Below are positions 1 through 10,165 of a stretch of 64,000 nucleotides of DNA, in pieces. The notes under the pieces were generated by a model. The model ran no database searches. It had not been told where the DNA came from and saw nothing but the letters and a program-made list of their open reading frames with translations. Position numbers and translations under genes: made by a program. The stretch comes from Ptiloglossa arizonensis (Eukaryota > Arthropoda > Insecta > Hymenoptera > Colletidae): contig NC_135053.1 of the NCBI RefSeq assembly GCF_051014685.1, positions 3,162,001-3,226,000 of the forward strand, in the 5' to 3' direction. How positions within the stretch are numbered: the stretch's first letter is position 1; every line of letters starts with the position of its first letter.

Positions 1-388
1 GAAAGAATAACTAGGGCGGCCTAGGGGAAAGCTACTCATACCGTTGCAATCGGGCGAGCTTCTACTTTCAGATGCAACAGAAATTTTGCGGATTGGTCAA
101 TCCGTTCGCGAGATATGGCAGTTTTGAGGTAAGAAACGCTTGTGAAACTCAAAATTTTCGCAGTTCTGATGCTCGAAGAGGATAACTAGAACGGCCTAGG
201 GGAAAAGTTCGCATACCGTTGTAATCGGGCGAGTTTCTACTTTCAGATGCAACAGAAATTTTGCGGATTGGTCAATCCATTCGCGAGATATGGCAGTTTG
301 GAGGTAAGAAACGCTTGAGAAACTCAAAATTTTCGCAGTTCTGATGCTCGAAACGAATAACTAGAACGGCCTAGGGGAAAACTACTCA

Positions 389-405
389 TACCGTTGTAAT
401 CGGGC
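389..405 (+). other. CENP-B-box-like 17-bp element (representative copy)
   Basis: The sequence taccgttgtaatcgggc matches the mammalian CENP-B box consensus YTTCGTTGGAARCGGGA at 12 of 17 positions. It matches 7 of the 9 positions usually called essential (TTCG, A, CGGG); the mismatches are the two Ts of TTCG. The element recurs at monomer positions 54-70 in most B-type monomers after about 13 kb. Many other monomers carry either cctttgtaatcggg or ccgttgtaatgggg, each losing one of the two core CpGs. Binding by any CENP-B-like or pogo-transposase-derived protein is not shown by the sequence. The similarity could be chance, since it was found by searching after the fact. Confidence 0.35.
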
Positions 406-510
406 GAGTTTCTACTTTCAGATGCAACAGAAATTTTGCGGATTGGTCAATCCGTTCGCAGGATATGGCAGTTTGGAGGTAAGAAACGCTTGAGAAACTC
501 CAAATTTTCG

Positions 511-685
511 CAGTTCTGATGCTCGAAACGAATAACTAGAACGGCCTAGGGAAAAAGTACGCATACCTTTGTAATCGGGCGAGTTTCAACTTTCAGATGT
601 AACAGAAATTTTGCGGATTGGTCAATCCGTTCGCGAGATATGGCAGTTTGGATGTAAGAAATGCTTGAGAAACTCAAAATTTTCG
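511..685 (+). repeat. Representative 175-bp monomer and its internal landmarks
   Basis: This unit shows the monomer layout, counted from the c of cagttctgat. Positions 1-40 run through ctcgaaacgaataactagaa to the palindrome CCTAGG at 35-40. A variable stretch, usually containing a sequence like taccgttgtaatcgggc, follows at about 43-70. Then come the pyrimidine-rich tttctactttcag, AAATTTT at 96-102, the dyad ggattggtcaatcc at 105-118, TCGCGA at 121-126, gatatggcag, a second variable spot at about 136-143, and AAAATTTT at 166-173. This copy itself carries cctttg in place of ccgttg in the box region. CCTAGG and TCGCGA are AvrII and NruI recognition sequences, so digestion of the array should give a 175-bp ladder. 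Confidence 0.93.
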
Positions 686-740
686 CAGTTCTGATGCTCG
701 AAACGAATAACTAGAACGGCCTAGGGGAAAAGTGCGCATA

Positions 741-2370
741 CCTTTGTAATGGGGCGAGTTTCTACTTTCAGATGCAACAGAAACTTTGCGGATTGGTCAA
801 TCCGTTCGCGAGATATGGCAGTTTTCAGGTAAGAAACGCTTGAGAAACTCCAAATTTTCGCAGTTCTGATGCTCGAAACGAATAACTAGGACGGCCTAGG
901 GGAAAACTACACATACCGTTGTAATGGGGCGAGTTTCTACTTTCAGATGCAACAGAAACTTTGCGGATTGGTCAATCCGTTCGCGAGGTATGGCAGTTTG
1001 AGGTAAGAAACGCTTGAGAAACTCCAAATTTTCGCAGTTCTGATGCTCGAAACGAATAACTAGAACGGCCTAGGGGAAAACTACTCATACCGTTGTAATG
1101 GGGCGAGTTTCTACTTTCAGATGCAACAGAAACTTTGCGGATTGGTCAATCCGTTCGCGAGATATGGCAGTTTTGAGGTAAGAAACGCTTGAGAAACTCC
1201 AAATTTTCGCAGTTCTGATGCTCGAAACGAATAACTAGAATGGCCTAGGGGAAAACTACTCATACCGTTGTAATGGGGCGAGTTCCTACTTTCAGATGCA
1301 ACAGAAACTTTGCGGATTGGTCAATCCGTTCGCGAGATATGGCAGTTTTGAGGTAAGAAACGCTTGAGAAACTCCAAATTTTCGCAGTTCTGATGCTCGA
1401 AACGAATAACTAGAACGGCCTAGGGGAAAACTACTCATACCGTTGTAATGGGGCGAGTTTCTACTTTCAGATGCAACAGAAACTTTGCGGATTGGTCAAT
1501 CCGTTCGCGAGATATGGCAGTTTTGAGGTAAGAAACGCTTGAGAAACTCCAAAAATTCGCAGTTCTGATGCTCGAAACGAATAACTAGAACGGCCTAGGG
1601 GAAAACTACACATACCGTTGTAATGGGGCGAGTTTCTACTTTAAGATGCAACAGAAACTTTGCGGAATGGTCAATCCGTTCGCGAGTCATGGCAGTTTTG
1701 AGGTAAGAAACGCTTGAGAAACTCCAAATTTTCGCAGTTCTGATGCTCGAAACGAATAACTAGAACGGCCTAGGGGAAAACTACTCATACCGTTGTAATG
1801 GGGCGAGTTTCTACTTTAAGATGCAACAGAAACTTTGCGGAATGGTCAATCCGTTCGCGAGTCATGGCAGTTTTGAGGTAAGAAACGCTTGAGAAACTCC
1901 AAATTTTCGCAGTTCTGATGCTCGAAACGAATAACTAGAACGGCCTAGGGGAAAACTACTCATACCGTTGTAATGGGGCGAGGTTTTACTTTCAGATGCA
2001 ACAGAAACTTTGCGGATTGGTCAATCCGTTCGCGAGATATGGCAGTTTTGAGGTAAGAAACGCTTGAGAAACACCAAATTTTCGCAGTTCTGATGCTCGA
2101 AACGAATAACTAGAACGGCCTAGGGGAAAACTACTCATACCGTTGTAATCGGGCGAGTTCCTACTTTCAGATGCAACAGAAACTTTGCGGATTGGTCAAT
2201 CCGTTCGCGAGATATGGCAGTTTTGAGGTAAGAAACGCTTGAGAAACTCCAAATTTTCGCAGTTCTGATGCTCGAAACGAATAACTAGAACGGCCTAGGG
2301 GAAAACTACTCATACCGTTGTAATGGGGCGAGTTTCTACTTTCAGATGCAACAGAAACTTTGCGGATTGG
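741..2370. repeat. Subfamily A block, mostly uniform monomers
   Basis: Monomers here share gaaactttgcgg and ccgttgtaatggggcgag, the marks of subfamily A. Copies near 1640 and 1815 share ttaagatgcaac, tgcggaatggtc and cgcgagtcatgg, so they are sister monomers. Copies near 818 and 2392 carry ttttcagg and lie 1,574 bp apart (nine monomers). The same series of A subtypes returns at 6.5-8.3 kb and 10.2-12.0 kb, where two extra monomers are interleaved. Confidence 0.75.
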
Positions 2371-3594
2371 TCAATCCGTTCGCGAGATATGGCAGTTTTC
2401 AGGTAAGAAACGCTTGAGAAACTCCAAATTTTCGCAGTTCTGATGCTCGAAACGAATAACTAGGACGGCCAAGGGGAAAACTACACATACCGTTGTAATG
2501 GGGCGAGTTTCTACTTTCAGATGCAACAGAAACTTTGCGGATTGGTCAATCCGTTCGCGAGGTATGGCAGTTTGAGGTAAGAAACGCTTGAGAAACTCCA
2601 AATTTTCGCAGTTCTGATGCTCGAAACGAATAACTAGAACGGCCTAGGGGAAAACTACTCATACCGTTGTAATGGGGCGAGTTTCTACTTTCAGATGCAA
2701 CAGAAACTTTGCGGATTGGTCAATCCGTTCGCGAGATATGGCAGTTTTGAGGTAAGAAACGCTTGAGAAACTCCAAATTTTCGCAGTTCTGATGCTCGAA
2801 ACGAATAACTAGAATGGCCTAGGGGAAAACTACTCATACCGTTGTAATGGGGCGAGTTCCTACATTCAGATGCAACAGAAACTTTGCGGATTGGTCAATC
2901 CGTTCGCGAGATATGGCAGTTTGGAGGTAAGAAACGCTTGAGAAACTCCAAATTTTCGCAGTTCTGATGCTCGAAACGAATAACTAGAACGGCCTAGGGA
3001 AAAAGTACGCATACCTTTGTAATCGGGCGAGTTTCAACTTTCAGATGTAACAGAAATTTTGCGGATTGGTCAATCCGTTCGCGAGATATGGCAGTTTGGA
3101 TGTAAGAAATGCTTGAGAAACTCAAAATTTTCGCAGTTCTGATGCTCGAAACGAATAACTAGAACGGCCTAGGGGAAAAGTGCGCATACCTTTGTAATCG
3201 GGCGAGTTTCTACTTTCAGATGCAACAGAAATTTTGCGGATTGGTCAATCCGTTCGCGAGATATGGCAGTTTTGAGGTAAGAAACGCTTGAGAAACTCAA
3301 AATTTTCGCAGTTCTGATGCTCGAAACGAATAACTAGAACAGCCTAGGGGAAAAGTACGCATACCTTTGTAATCGGGCGAGCTTTTACTTTCAGATGCAA
3401 CAGAAATTTTGCGGATTGGTTAATCCGTTCGCGAGATATGGCAGTTTGGAGGTAAGAAACGCTTGAGAAACTAAAAATTTTCGCCGTTCTGATGCTCGAA
3501 ACGAATAACTAGAACGGTCTAGGGGAAAACTACTCATACCGTTGTAATGGGGCGAGTTTCTACTTTCAGATGCAACAGAAACTTTGCGGATTGG
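2371..3594. repeat. 7-monomer HOR, copy 1 (1,224 bp)
   Basis: The unit starts with a ttttcagg monomer, then an A monomer with ggacggccaagg, a 174-bp spacing, and an A monomer. Next come a marker monomer with aatggcctagg and tcctacattcag, and B monomers with tttcaactttcagatgtaac, aacagcctagg and gaacggtctagg. The whole order repeats at 3595 and 4644. Unit length is 7 x 175 minus 1. Confidence 0.85.
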
Positions 3595-4643
3595 TCAATC
3601 CGTTCGCGAGATATGGCAGTTTTCAGGTAAGAAACGCTTGAGAAACTCCAAATTTTCGCAGTTCTGATGCTCGAAACGAATAACTAGGACGGCCAAGGGG
3701 AAAACTACACATACCGTTGTAATGGGGCGAGTTTCTACTTTCAGATGCAACAGAAACTTTGCGGATTGGTCAATCCGTTCGCGAGGTATGGCAGTTTGAG
3801 GTAAGAAACGCTTGAGAAACTCCAAATTTTCGCAGTTCTGATGCTCGAAACGAATAACTAGAACGGCCTAGGGGAAAACTACTCATACCGTTGTAATGGG
3901 GCGAGTTTCTACTTTCAGATGCAACAGAAACTTTGCGGATTGGTCAATCCGTTCGCGAGATATGGCAGTTTTGAGGTAAGAAACGCTTGAGAAACTCCAA
4001 ATTTTCGCAGTTCTGATGCTCGAAACGAATAACTAGAACGGCCTAGGGAAAAAGTACGCATACCTTTGTAATCGGGCGAGTTTCAACTTTCAGATGTAAC
4101 AGAAATTTTGCGGATTGGTCAATCCGTTCGCGAGATATGGCAGTTTGGATGTAAGAAATGCTTGAGAAACTCAAAATTTTCGCAGTTCTGATGCTCGAAA
4201 CGAATAACTAGAACGGCCTAGGGGAAAAGTGCGCATACCTTTGTAATCGGGCGAGTTTCTACTTTCAGATGCAACAGAAATTTTGCGGATTGGTCAATCC
4301 GTTCGCGAGATATGGCAGTTTTGAGGTAAGAAACGCTTGAGAAACTCAAAATTTTCGCAGTTCTGATGCTCGAAACGAATAACTAGAACAGCCTAGGGGA
4401 AAAGTACGCATACCTTTGTAATCGGGCGAGCTTTTACTTTCAGATGCAACAGAAATTTTGCGGATTGGTTAATCCGTTCGCGAGATATGGCAGTTTGGAG
4501 GTAAGAAACGCTTGAGAAACTAAAAATTTTCGCCGTTCTGATGCTCGAAACGAATAACTAGAACGGTCTAGGGGAAAACTACTCATACCGTTGTAATGGG
4601 GCGAGTTTCTACTTTCAGATGCAACAGAAACTTTGCGGATTGG
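3595..4643. repeat. 6-monomer HOR, copy 2 (1,049 bp), one monomer deleted
   Basis: This copy has the same monomer order as 2371-3594 but lacks the tcctacattcag monomer, so it is one unit shorter (6 x 175 minus 1). The shared markers aatgcttgagaaac, aacagcctagg and cgccgttctg are present. Loss of exactly one monomer, with the flanks intact, is the footprint expected from unequal exchange in register. Confidence 0.85.
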
Positions 4644-5790
4644 TCAATCCGTTCGCGAGATATGGCAGTTTTCAGGTAAGAAACGCTTGAGAAACTCCAA
4701 ATTTTCGCAGTTCTGATGCTCGAAACGAATAACTAGGACGGCCAAGGGGAAAACTACACATACCGTTGTAATGGGGCGAGTTTCTACTTTCAGATGCAAC
4801 AGAAACTTTGCGGATTGGTCAATCCGTTCGCGAGGTATGGCAGTTTGAGGTAAGAAACGCTTGAGAAACTCCAAATTTTCGCAGTTCTGATGCTCGAAAC
4901 GAATAACTAGAACGGCCTAGGGGAAAACTACTCATACCGTTGTAATGGGGCGAGTTTCTACTTTCAGATGCAACAGAAACTTTGCGGATTGGTCAATCCG
5001 TTCGCGAGATATGGCAGTTTTGAGGTAAGAAACGCTTGAGAAACTCCAAATTTTCGCAGTTCTGATGCTCGAAACGAATAACTAGAATGGCCTAGGGGAA
5101 AACTACTCATACCGTTGTAATGGGGCGAGTTCCTACATTCAGATGCAACAGAAACTTTGCGGATTGGTCAATCCGTTCGCGAGATATGGCAGTTTGGAGG
5201 TAAGAAACGCTTGAGAAACTCCAAATTTTCGCAGTTCTGATGCTCGAAACGAATAACTAGAACGGCCTAGGGAAAAAGTACGCATACCTTTGTAATCGGG
5301 CGAGTTTCAACTTTCAGATGTAACAGAAATTTTGCGGATTGGTCAATCCGTTCGCGAGATATGGCAGTTTGGATGTAAGAAATGCTTGAGAAACTCAAAA
5401 TTTTCGCAGTTCTGATGCTCGAAACGAATAACTAGAACGGCCTAGGGGAAAAGTGCGCATACCTTTGTAATCGGGCGAGTTTCTACTTTCAGATGCAACA
5501 GAAATTTTGCGGATTGGTCAATCCGTTCGCGAGATATGGCAGTTTTGAGGTAAGAAACGCTTGAGAAACTCAAAATTTTCGCAGTTCTGATGCTCGAAAC
5601 GAATAACTAGAACAGCCTAGGGGAAAAGTACGCATACCTTTGTAATCGGGCGAGCTTTTACTTTCAGATGCAACAGAAATTTTGCGGATTGGTTAATCCG
5701 TTCGCGAGATATGGCAGTTTGGAGGTAAGAAACGCTTGAGAAACTAAAAATTTTCGCTGTTCTGATGCTCGAAACGAATAACTAGAACGG
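4644..5790. repeat. 7-monomer HOR, copy 3
   Basis: The unit is restored to seven monomers, including the tcctacattcag marker near 5130. It matches copy 1 up to the gaacggtctagg monomer near 5790. After that point the sequence changes to a B monomer (gtacgcataccttt, then gggcgggcttc) instead of the A monomer that begins the next copy in the first two units. One difference from copies 1 and 2 is cgctgttctg in place of cgccgttctg near 5756. Confidence 0.82.
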
Positions 5791-6492
5791 TCTAGGGGAA
5801 AAGTACGCATACCTTTGTAATCGGGCGGGCTTCTACTTTCAGATGCAACAGAAATTTTGCGGATTGGTCAATCCGTTCGCGAGATATGGCAGTTTGGAAG
5901 TAAGAAACGCTTGAGAAACTCAAAATTTTTGCAGTTCTGATGCTCGAAAAGAATAACTAGAACGGCCTAGGGGAAAACCACTCATACCGTTGTAATCGGG
6001 CGAGTTTCTACTTTCAGATGCAACAGAAATTTTGCGGATTGGTCAATCCGTTCGCGAGATGTGGCAGTTTGGAGGTAAGAAACGCTTGAGAAACACCAAA
6101 TTTTCGCAGTTCTGATGCTCGAAACGAATAACTAGAACGGCCTAGGGGAAAACTACTCTTACCGTTGTAATGGGGCGAGTCTCTACTTTCAGATGCAACA
6201 GAAACTTTGCGGATTGGTCAATCCGTTCGCGAGATATGGCAGTTTTGAGGTAAGAAACGCTTGAGAAACTCCAAATTTTCGCAGTTCTGATGCTCGAAAC
6301 GAATAACTAGAACGGCCTAGGGGAAAACTACTCATACCGTTGTAATGGGGCGAGTTCCTGCTTTCAGATGCAACAGAAACTTTGCGGATTGGTCAATCCG
6401 TTCGCGAGATATGGCAGTTTTGAGGTAAGAAACGCTTGAGAAACTCCAAATTTTCGCAGTTCTGATGCTCGAAACGAATAACAAGAACGGCC
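5791..6492. repeat. Four-monomer linker, B then A type
   Basis: Two B monomers (near 5810 and 5985; the second has cgcgagatgtggc) are followed by A monomers with ctcttaccg and gagttcctgctttcag. None of these forms a repeated unit with its neighbours. The segment separates the 7-monomer HOR from the 21-monomer duplication. Confidence 0.6.
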
Positions 6493-9400
6493 TAGGGGAA
6501 AACTACTCATACCGTTGTAATGGGGCGAGTTTCTACTTTCAGATGCAACAGAAACTTTGCGGATTGGTCAATCCGTTCGCGAGATATGGCAGTTTTCAGG
6601 TAAGAAACGCTTGAGAAACTCCAAATTTTCGCAGTTCTGATGCTCGAAACGAATAACTAGGACGGCCTAGGGGAAAACTACACATACCGTTGTAATGGGG
6701 CGAGTTTCTACTTTCAGATGCAACAGAAACTTTGCGGATTGGTCAATCCGTTCGCGAGGTATGGCAGTTTGAGGTAAGAAACGCTTGAGAAACTCCAAAT
6801 TTTCGCAGTTCTGATGCTCGAAACGAATAACTAGAACGGCCTAGGGGAAAACTACTCATACCGTTGTAATGGGGCGAGTTTCTACTTTCAGATGCAACAG
6901 AAACTTTGCGGATTGGTCAATCCGTTCGCGAGATATGGCAGTTTTGAGGTAAGAAACGCTTGAGAAACTCCAAATTTTCGCAGTTCTGATGCTCGAAACG
7001 AATAACTAGAATGGCCTAGGGGAAAACTACTCATACCGTTGTAATGGGGCGAGTTCCTACTTTCAGATGCAACAGAAACTTTGCGGATTGGTCAATCCGT
7101 TCGCGAGATATGGCAGTTTTGAGGTAAGAAACGCTTGAGAAACTCCAAATTTTCGCAGTTCTGATGCTCGAAACGAATAACTAGAACGGCCTAGGGGAAA
7201 ACTACTCATACCGTTGTAATGGGGCGAGTTTCTACTTTCAGATGCAACAGAAACTTTGCGTATTGGTCAATCCGTTCGCGAGATATGGCAGTTTTGAGGT
7301 AAGAAACGCTTGAGAAACTCCAAAAATTCGCAGTTCTGATGCTCGAAACGAATAACTAGAACGGCCTAGGGGAAAACTACACATACCGTTGTAATGGGGC
7401 GAGTTTCTACTTTAAGATGCAACAGAAACTTTGCGGAATGGTCAATCCGTTCGCGAGTCATGGCAGTTTTGAGGTAAGAAACGCTTGAGAAACTCCAAAT
7501 TTTCGCAGTTCTGATGCTCGAAACGAATAACTAGAACGGCCTAGGGGAAAACTACTCATACCGTTGTAATGGGGCGAGTTTCTACTTTCAGATGCAACAG
7601 AAACTTTGCGGATTGGTCAATCCGTTCGCGAGATATGGCAGTTTTCAGGTAAGAAACGCTTGAGAAACTCCAAAAATTCGCAGTTCTGATGCTCGAAACG
7701 AATAACTAGAACGGCCTAGGGGAAAACTACACATACCGTTGTAATGGGGCGAGTTTCTACTTTAAGATGCAACAGAAACTTTGCGGAATGGTCAATCCGT
7801 TCGCGAGTCATGGCAGTTTTGAGGTAAGAAACGCTTGAGAAACTCCAAATTTTCGCAGTTCTGATGCTCGAAACGAATAACTAGAACGGCCTAGGGGAAA
7901 ACTACTCATACCGTTGTAATGGGGCGAGGTTTTACTTTCAGATGCAACAGAAACTTTGCGGATTGGTCAATCCGTTCGCGAGATATGGCAGTTTTGAGGT
8001 AAGAAACGCTTGAGAAACACCAAATTTTCGCAGTTCTGATGCTCGAAACGAATAACTAGAACGGCCTAGGGGAAAACTACTCATACCGTTGTAATCGGGC
8101 GAGTTCCTACTTTCAGATGCAACAGAAACTTTGCGGATTGGTCAATCCGTTCGCGAGATATGGCAGTTTTGAGGTAAGAAACGCTTGAGAAACTCCAAAT
8201 TTTCGCAGTTCTGATGCTCGAAACGAATAACTAGAACGGCCTAGGGGAAAACTACTCATACCGTTGTAATGGGGCGAGTTTCTACTTTCAGTTGCAACAG
8301 AAACTTTGCGGATTGGTCAATCCGTTCGCGAGATATGGCAGTTTTCAGGTAAGAAACGCTTGAGAAACTCCAAATTTTCGCAGTTCTGATGCTCGAAACG
8401 AATAACTAGGACGGCCAAGGGGAAAACTACACATACCGTTGTAATGGGGCGAGTTTCTACTTTCAGATGCAACAGAAACTTTGCGGATTGGTCAATCCGT
8501 TCGCGAGGTATGGCAGTTTGAGGTAAGAAACGCTTGAGAAACTCCAAATTTTCGCAGTTCTGATGCTCGAAACGAATAACTAGAACGGCCTAGGGGAAAA
8601 CTACTCATACCGTTGTAATGGGGCGAGTTTCTACTTTCAGATGCAACAGAAACTTTGCGGATTGGTCAATCCGTTCGCGAGATATGGCAGTTTTGAGGTA
8701 AGAAACGCTTGAGAAACTCCAAATTTTCGCAGTTCTGATGCTCGAAACGAATAACTAGAATGGCCTAGGGGAAAACTACTCATACCGTTGTAATGGGGCG
8801 AGTTCCTACATTCAGATGCAACAGAAACTTTGCGGATTGGTCAATCCTTTCGCGAGATATGGCAGTTTTGAGGTAAGAAACGCTTAAGAAACTCCAAAAA
8901 TTCGCAGTTCTGATGCTCGAAACGAATACCTAGAACGGCCTAGGGGAAAACTACACATACCGTTGTAATGGGGCGAGTTTCTACTTTCAGATGCAACAGA
9001 AACTTTGCGGATTGGTCGATCCGTTCGCGAGTAATGGCAGTTTTGAGGTAAGAAACGCTTGAGAAACTCCAAATTTTCGCAGTTCTGATGCTCTAAACGA
9101 ATAACTAGAACGGCCTAGGGGAAAACTACTCATACCGTTGTAATGGGGCGAGTTTCTACTTTCAGATGCAACAGAAACTTTGCGGATTGGTCAATCCGTT
9201 CGCGAGATATGGCAGTTTTGAGGTAAGAAACGCTTGAGAAACTCCAATTTTTCGCAGTTCTGACGCTCGAAACGAATAACTAGAACGGCCTAGGGGAAAA
9301 CTACTCATACCGTTGTAATGGGGCGAGTTTCTACTTTCAGATGCAGCAGAAACTTTGCGGATTGGTCAATCCGTTCGCGAGATATGGCAGTTTGGAGATA

Positions 9401-10165
9401 AGAAACGCTTGAGATACTCAAAATTTTCGCAGTTCTGATGCTCGAAACGAATAACTAGAACGGCCTAGGGGAAAACTACTCATACCATTGTAATAGGGCG
9501 AGTTTCTACTTTCAGATGCAATAGAAATTTTGCGGATTGGTCAATCCGTTCGCGAGATATGGCAGTTTGGAGGTAAGAAACGCTCGAGGAACTCAAAATT
9601 TTCGCAGTTCTGATGCTCGAAACGAATAACTAGAACGGCCTAGGGGAAAACTACTCATACCGTTGTAAACGGGCGAGTTTCTACTTTCAGATGCAACGGA
9701 AATTATGCGAATTGTTCAATCCGTTCGCGAGATATGGCAGTTTGGAGGTAAGAAACGCTTGAGAAACTCAAAATTTTCGCAGTTCTGATGCTCGAACAGA
9801 ATAACTAGAACGGCCTAGGCGAAAACTACTCATACCGTTGTAAACGGGCGAGTTTCTACTTTCAGGTGCAACAGAAATTTTGCGGATTGGTCAATCCGTT
9901 CGCGAGATATGGCAGTTCGGAGATAAGAAACGCTTGAGAAACTCAAAATTTTCGCAGTTCTGATGCTCGAAACGAATTACTAGAACGGCCTACGGGAAAA
10001 GTACGCATACCTTTGTAATCGGGCGAGTATCTACTTTCAGATGCAACAGAAATTTTGAGGATTGGTCAATCCGTTCGCGAGATATGGCAGTTTGGAAGTA
10101 AGAAACGCTTGAGAAACTCAAAATTTTCGCAGTTCTGATGCTCGAAAAGAATAACTAGAACGGCC
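6493..10165. repeat. 21-monomer tandem duplication, copy 1 (3,673 bp)
   Basis: From about 6500 to 8868 the sequence matches 10173-12541 at a constant offset of 3,673 bp, with only scattered single-base differences (for example gcgtattgg near 7259 against gcggattgg, and cagttgcaac near 8290 against cagatgcaac). The segment ends with B monomers near 9.5-10.1 kb, including gcaacggaaattatgcgaattg and ctcgaacagaataac, which also return in copy 2. About 8869-9540 has no counterpart in copy 2. Confidence 0.82.

Larger units (their letters stand above)
1..740. repeat. Left-edge monomers, B-type, no clear HOR
   Basis: About four monomers carry gaaattttgcgg and aatcggg. Monomer 1 begins mid-unit. The monomer near 161-180 has the unusual gctcgaagaggataac. 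At about 740-756 a monomer carries cctttgtaatgggg, so both variable CpGs are lost; it marks the passage into subfamily A. No higher-order period can be seen before the window edge. Confidence 0.7.

Noticed and set aside
2371..2601. 76-codon minus-strand frame repeated at 3595, 4644, 8317 and 11990
   Set aside because: The frame opens because ccaagg replaces cctagg in one A monomer and that change was copied with the HOR. It is useful as a marker of the duplications but not as a gene.
4644..8547. A 3,673-bp period linking 4644 to 8317 as a third copy of the 21-monomer unit
   Set aside because: The spacing equals the 8317 to 11990 spacing, but the match from 4644 lasts only about 520 bp before the sequences diverge near 5165. 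It is a shared short block, not a full third unit.
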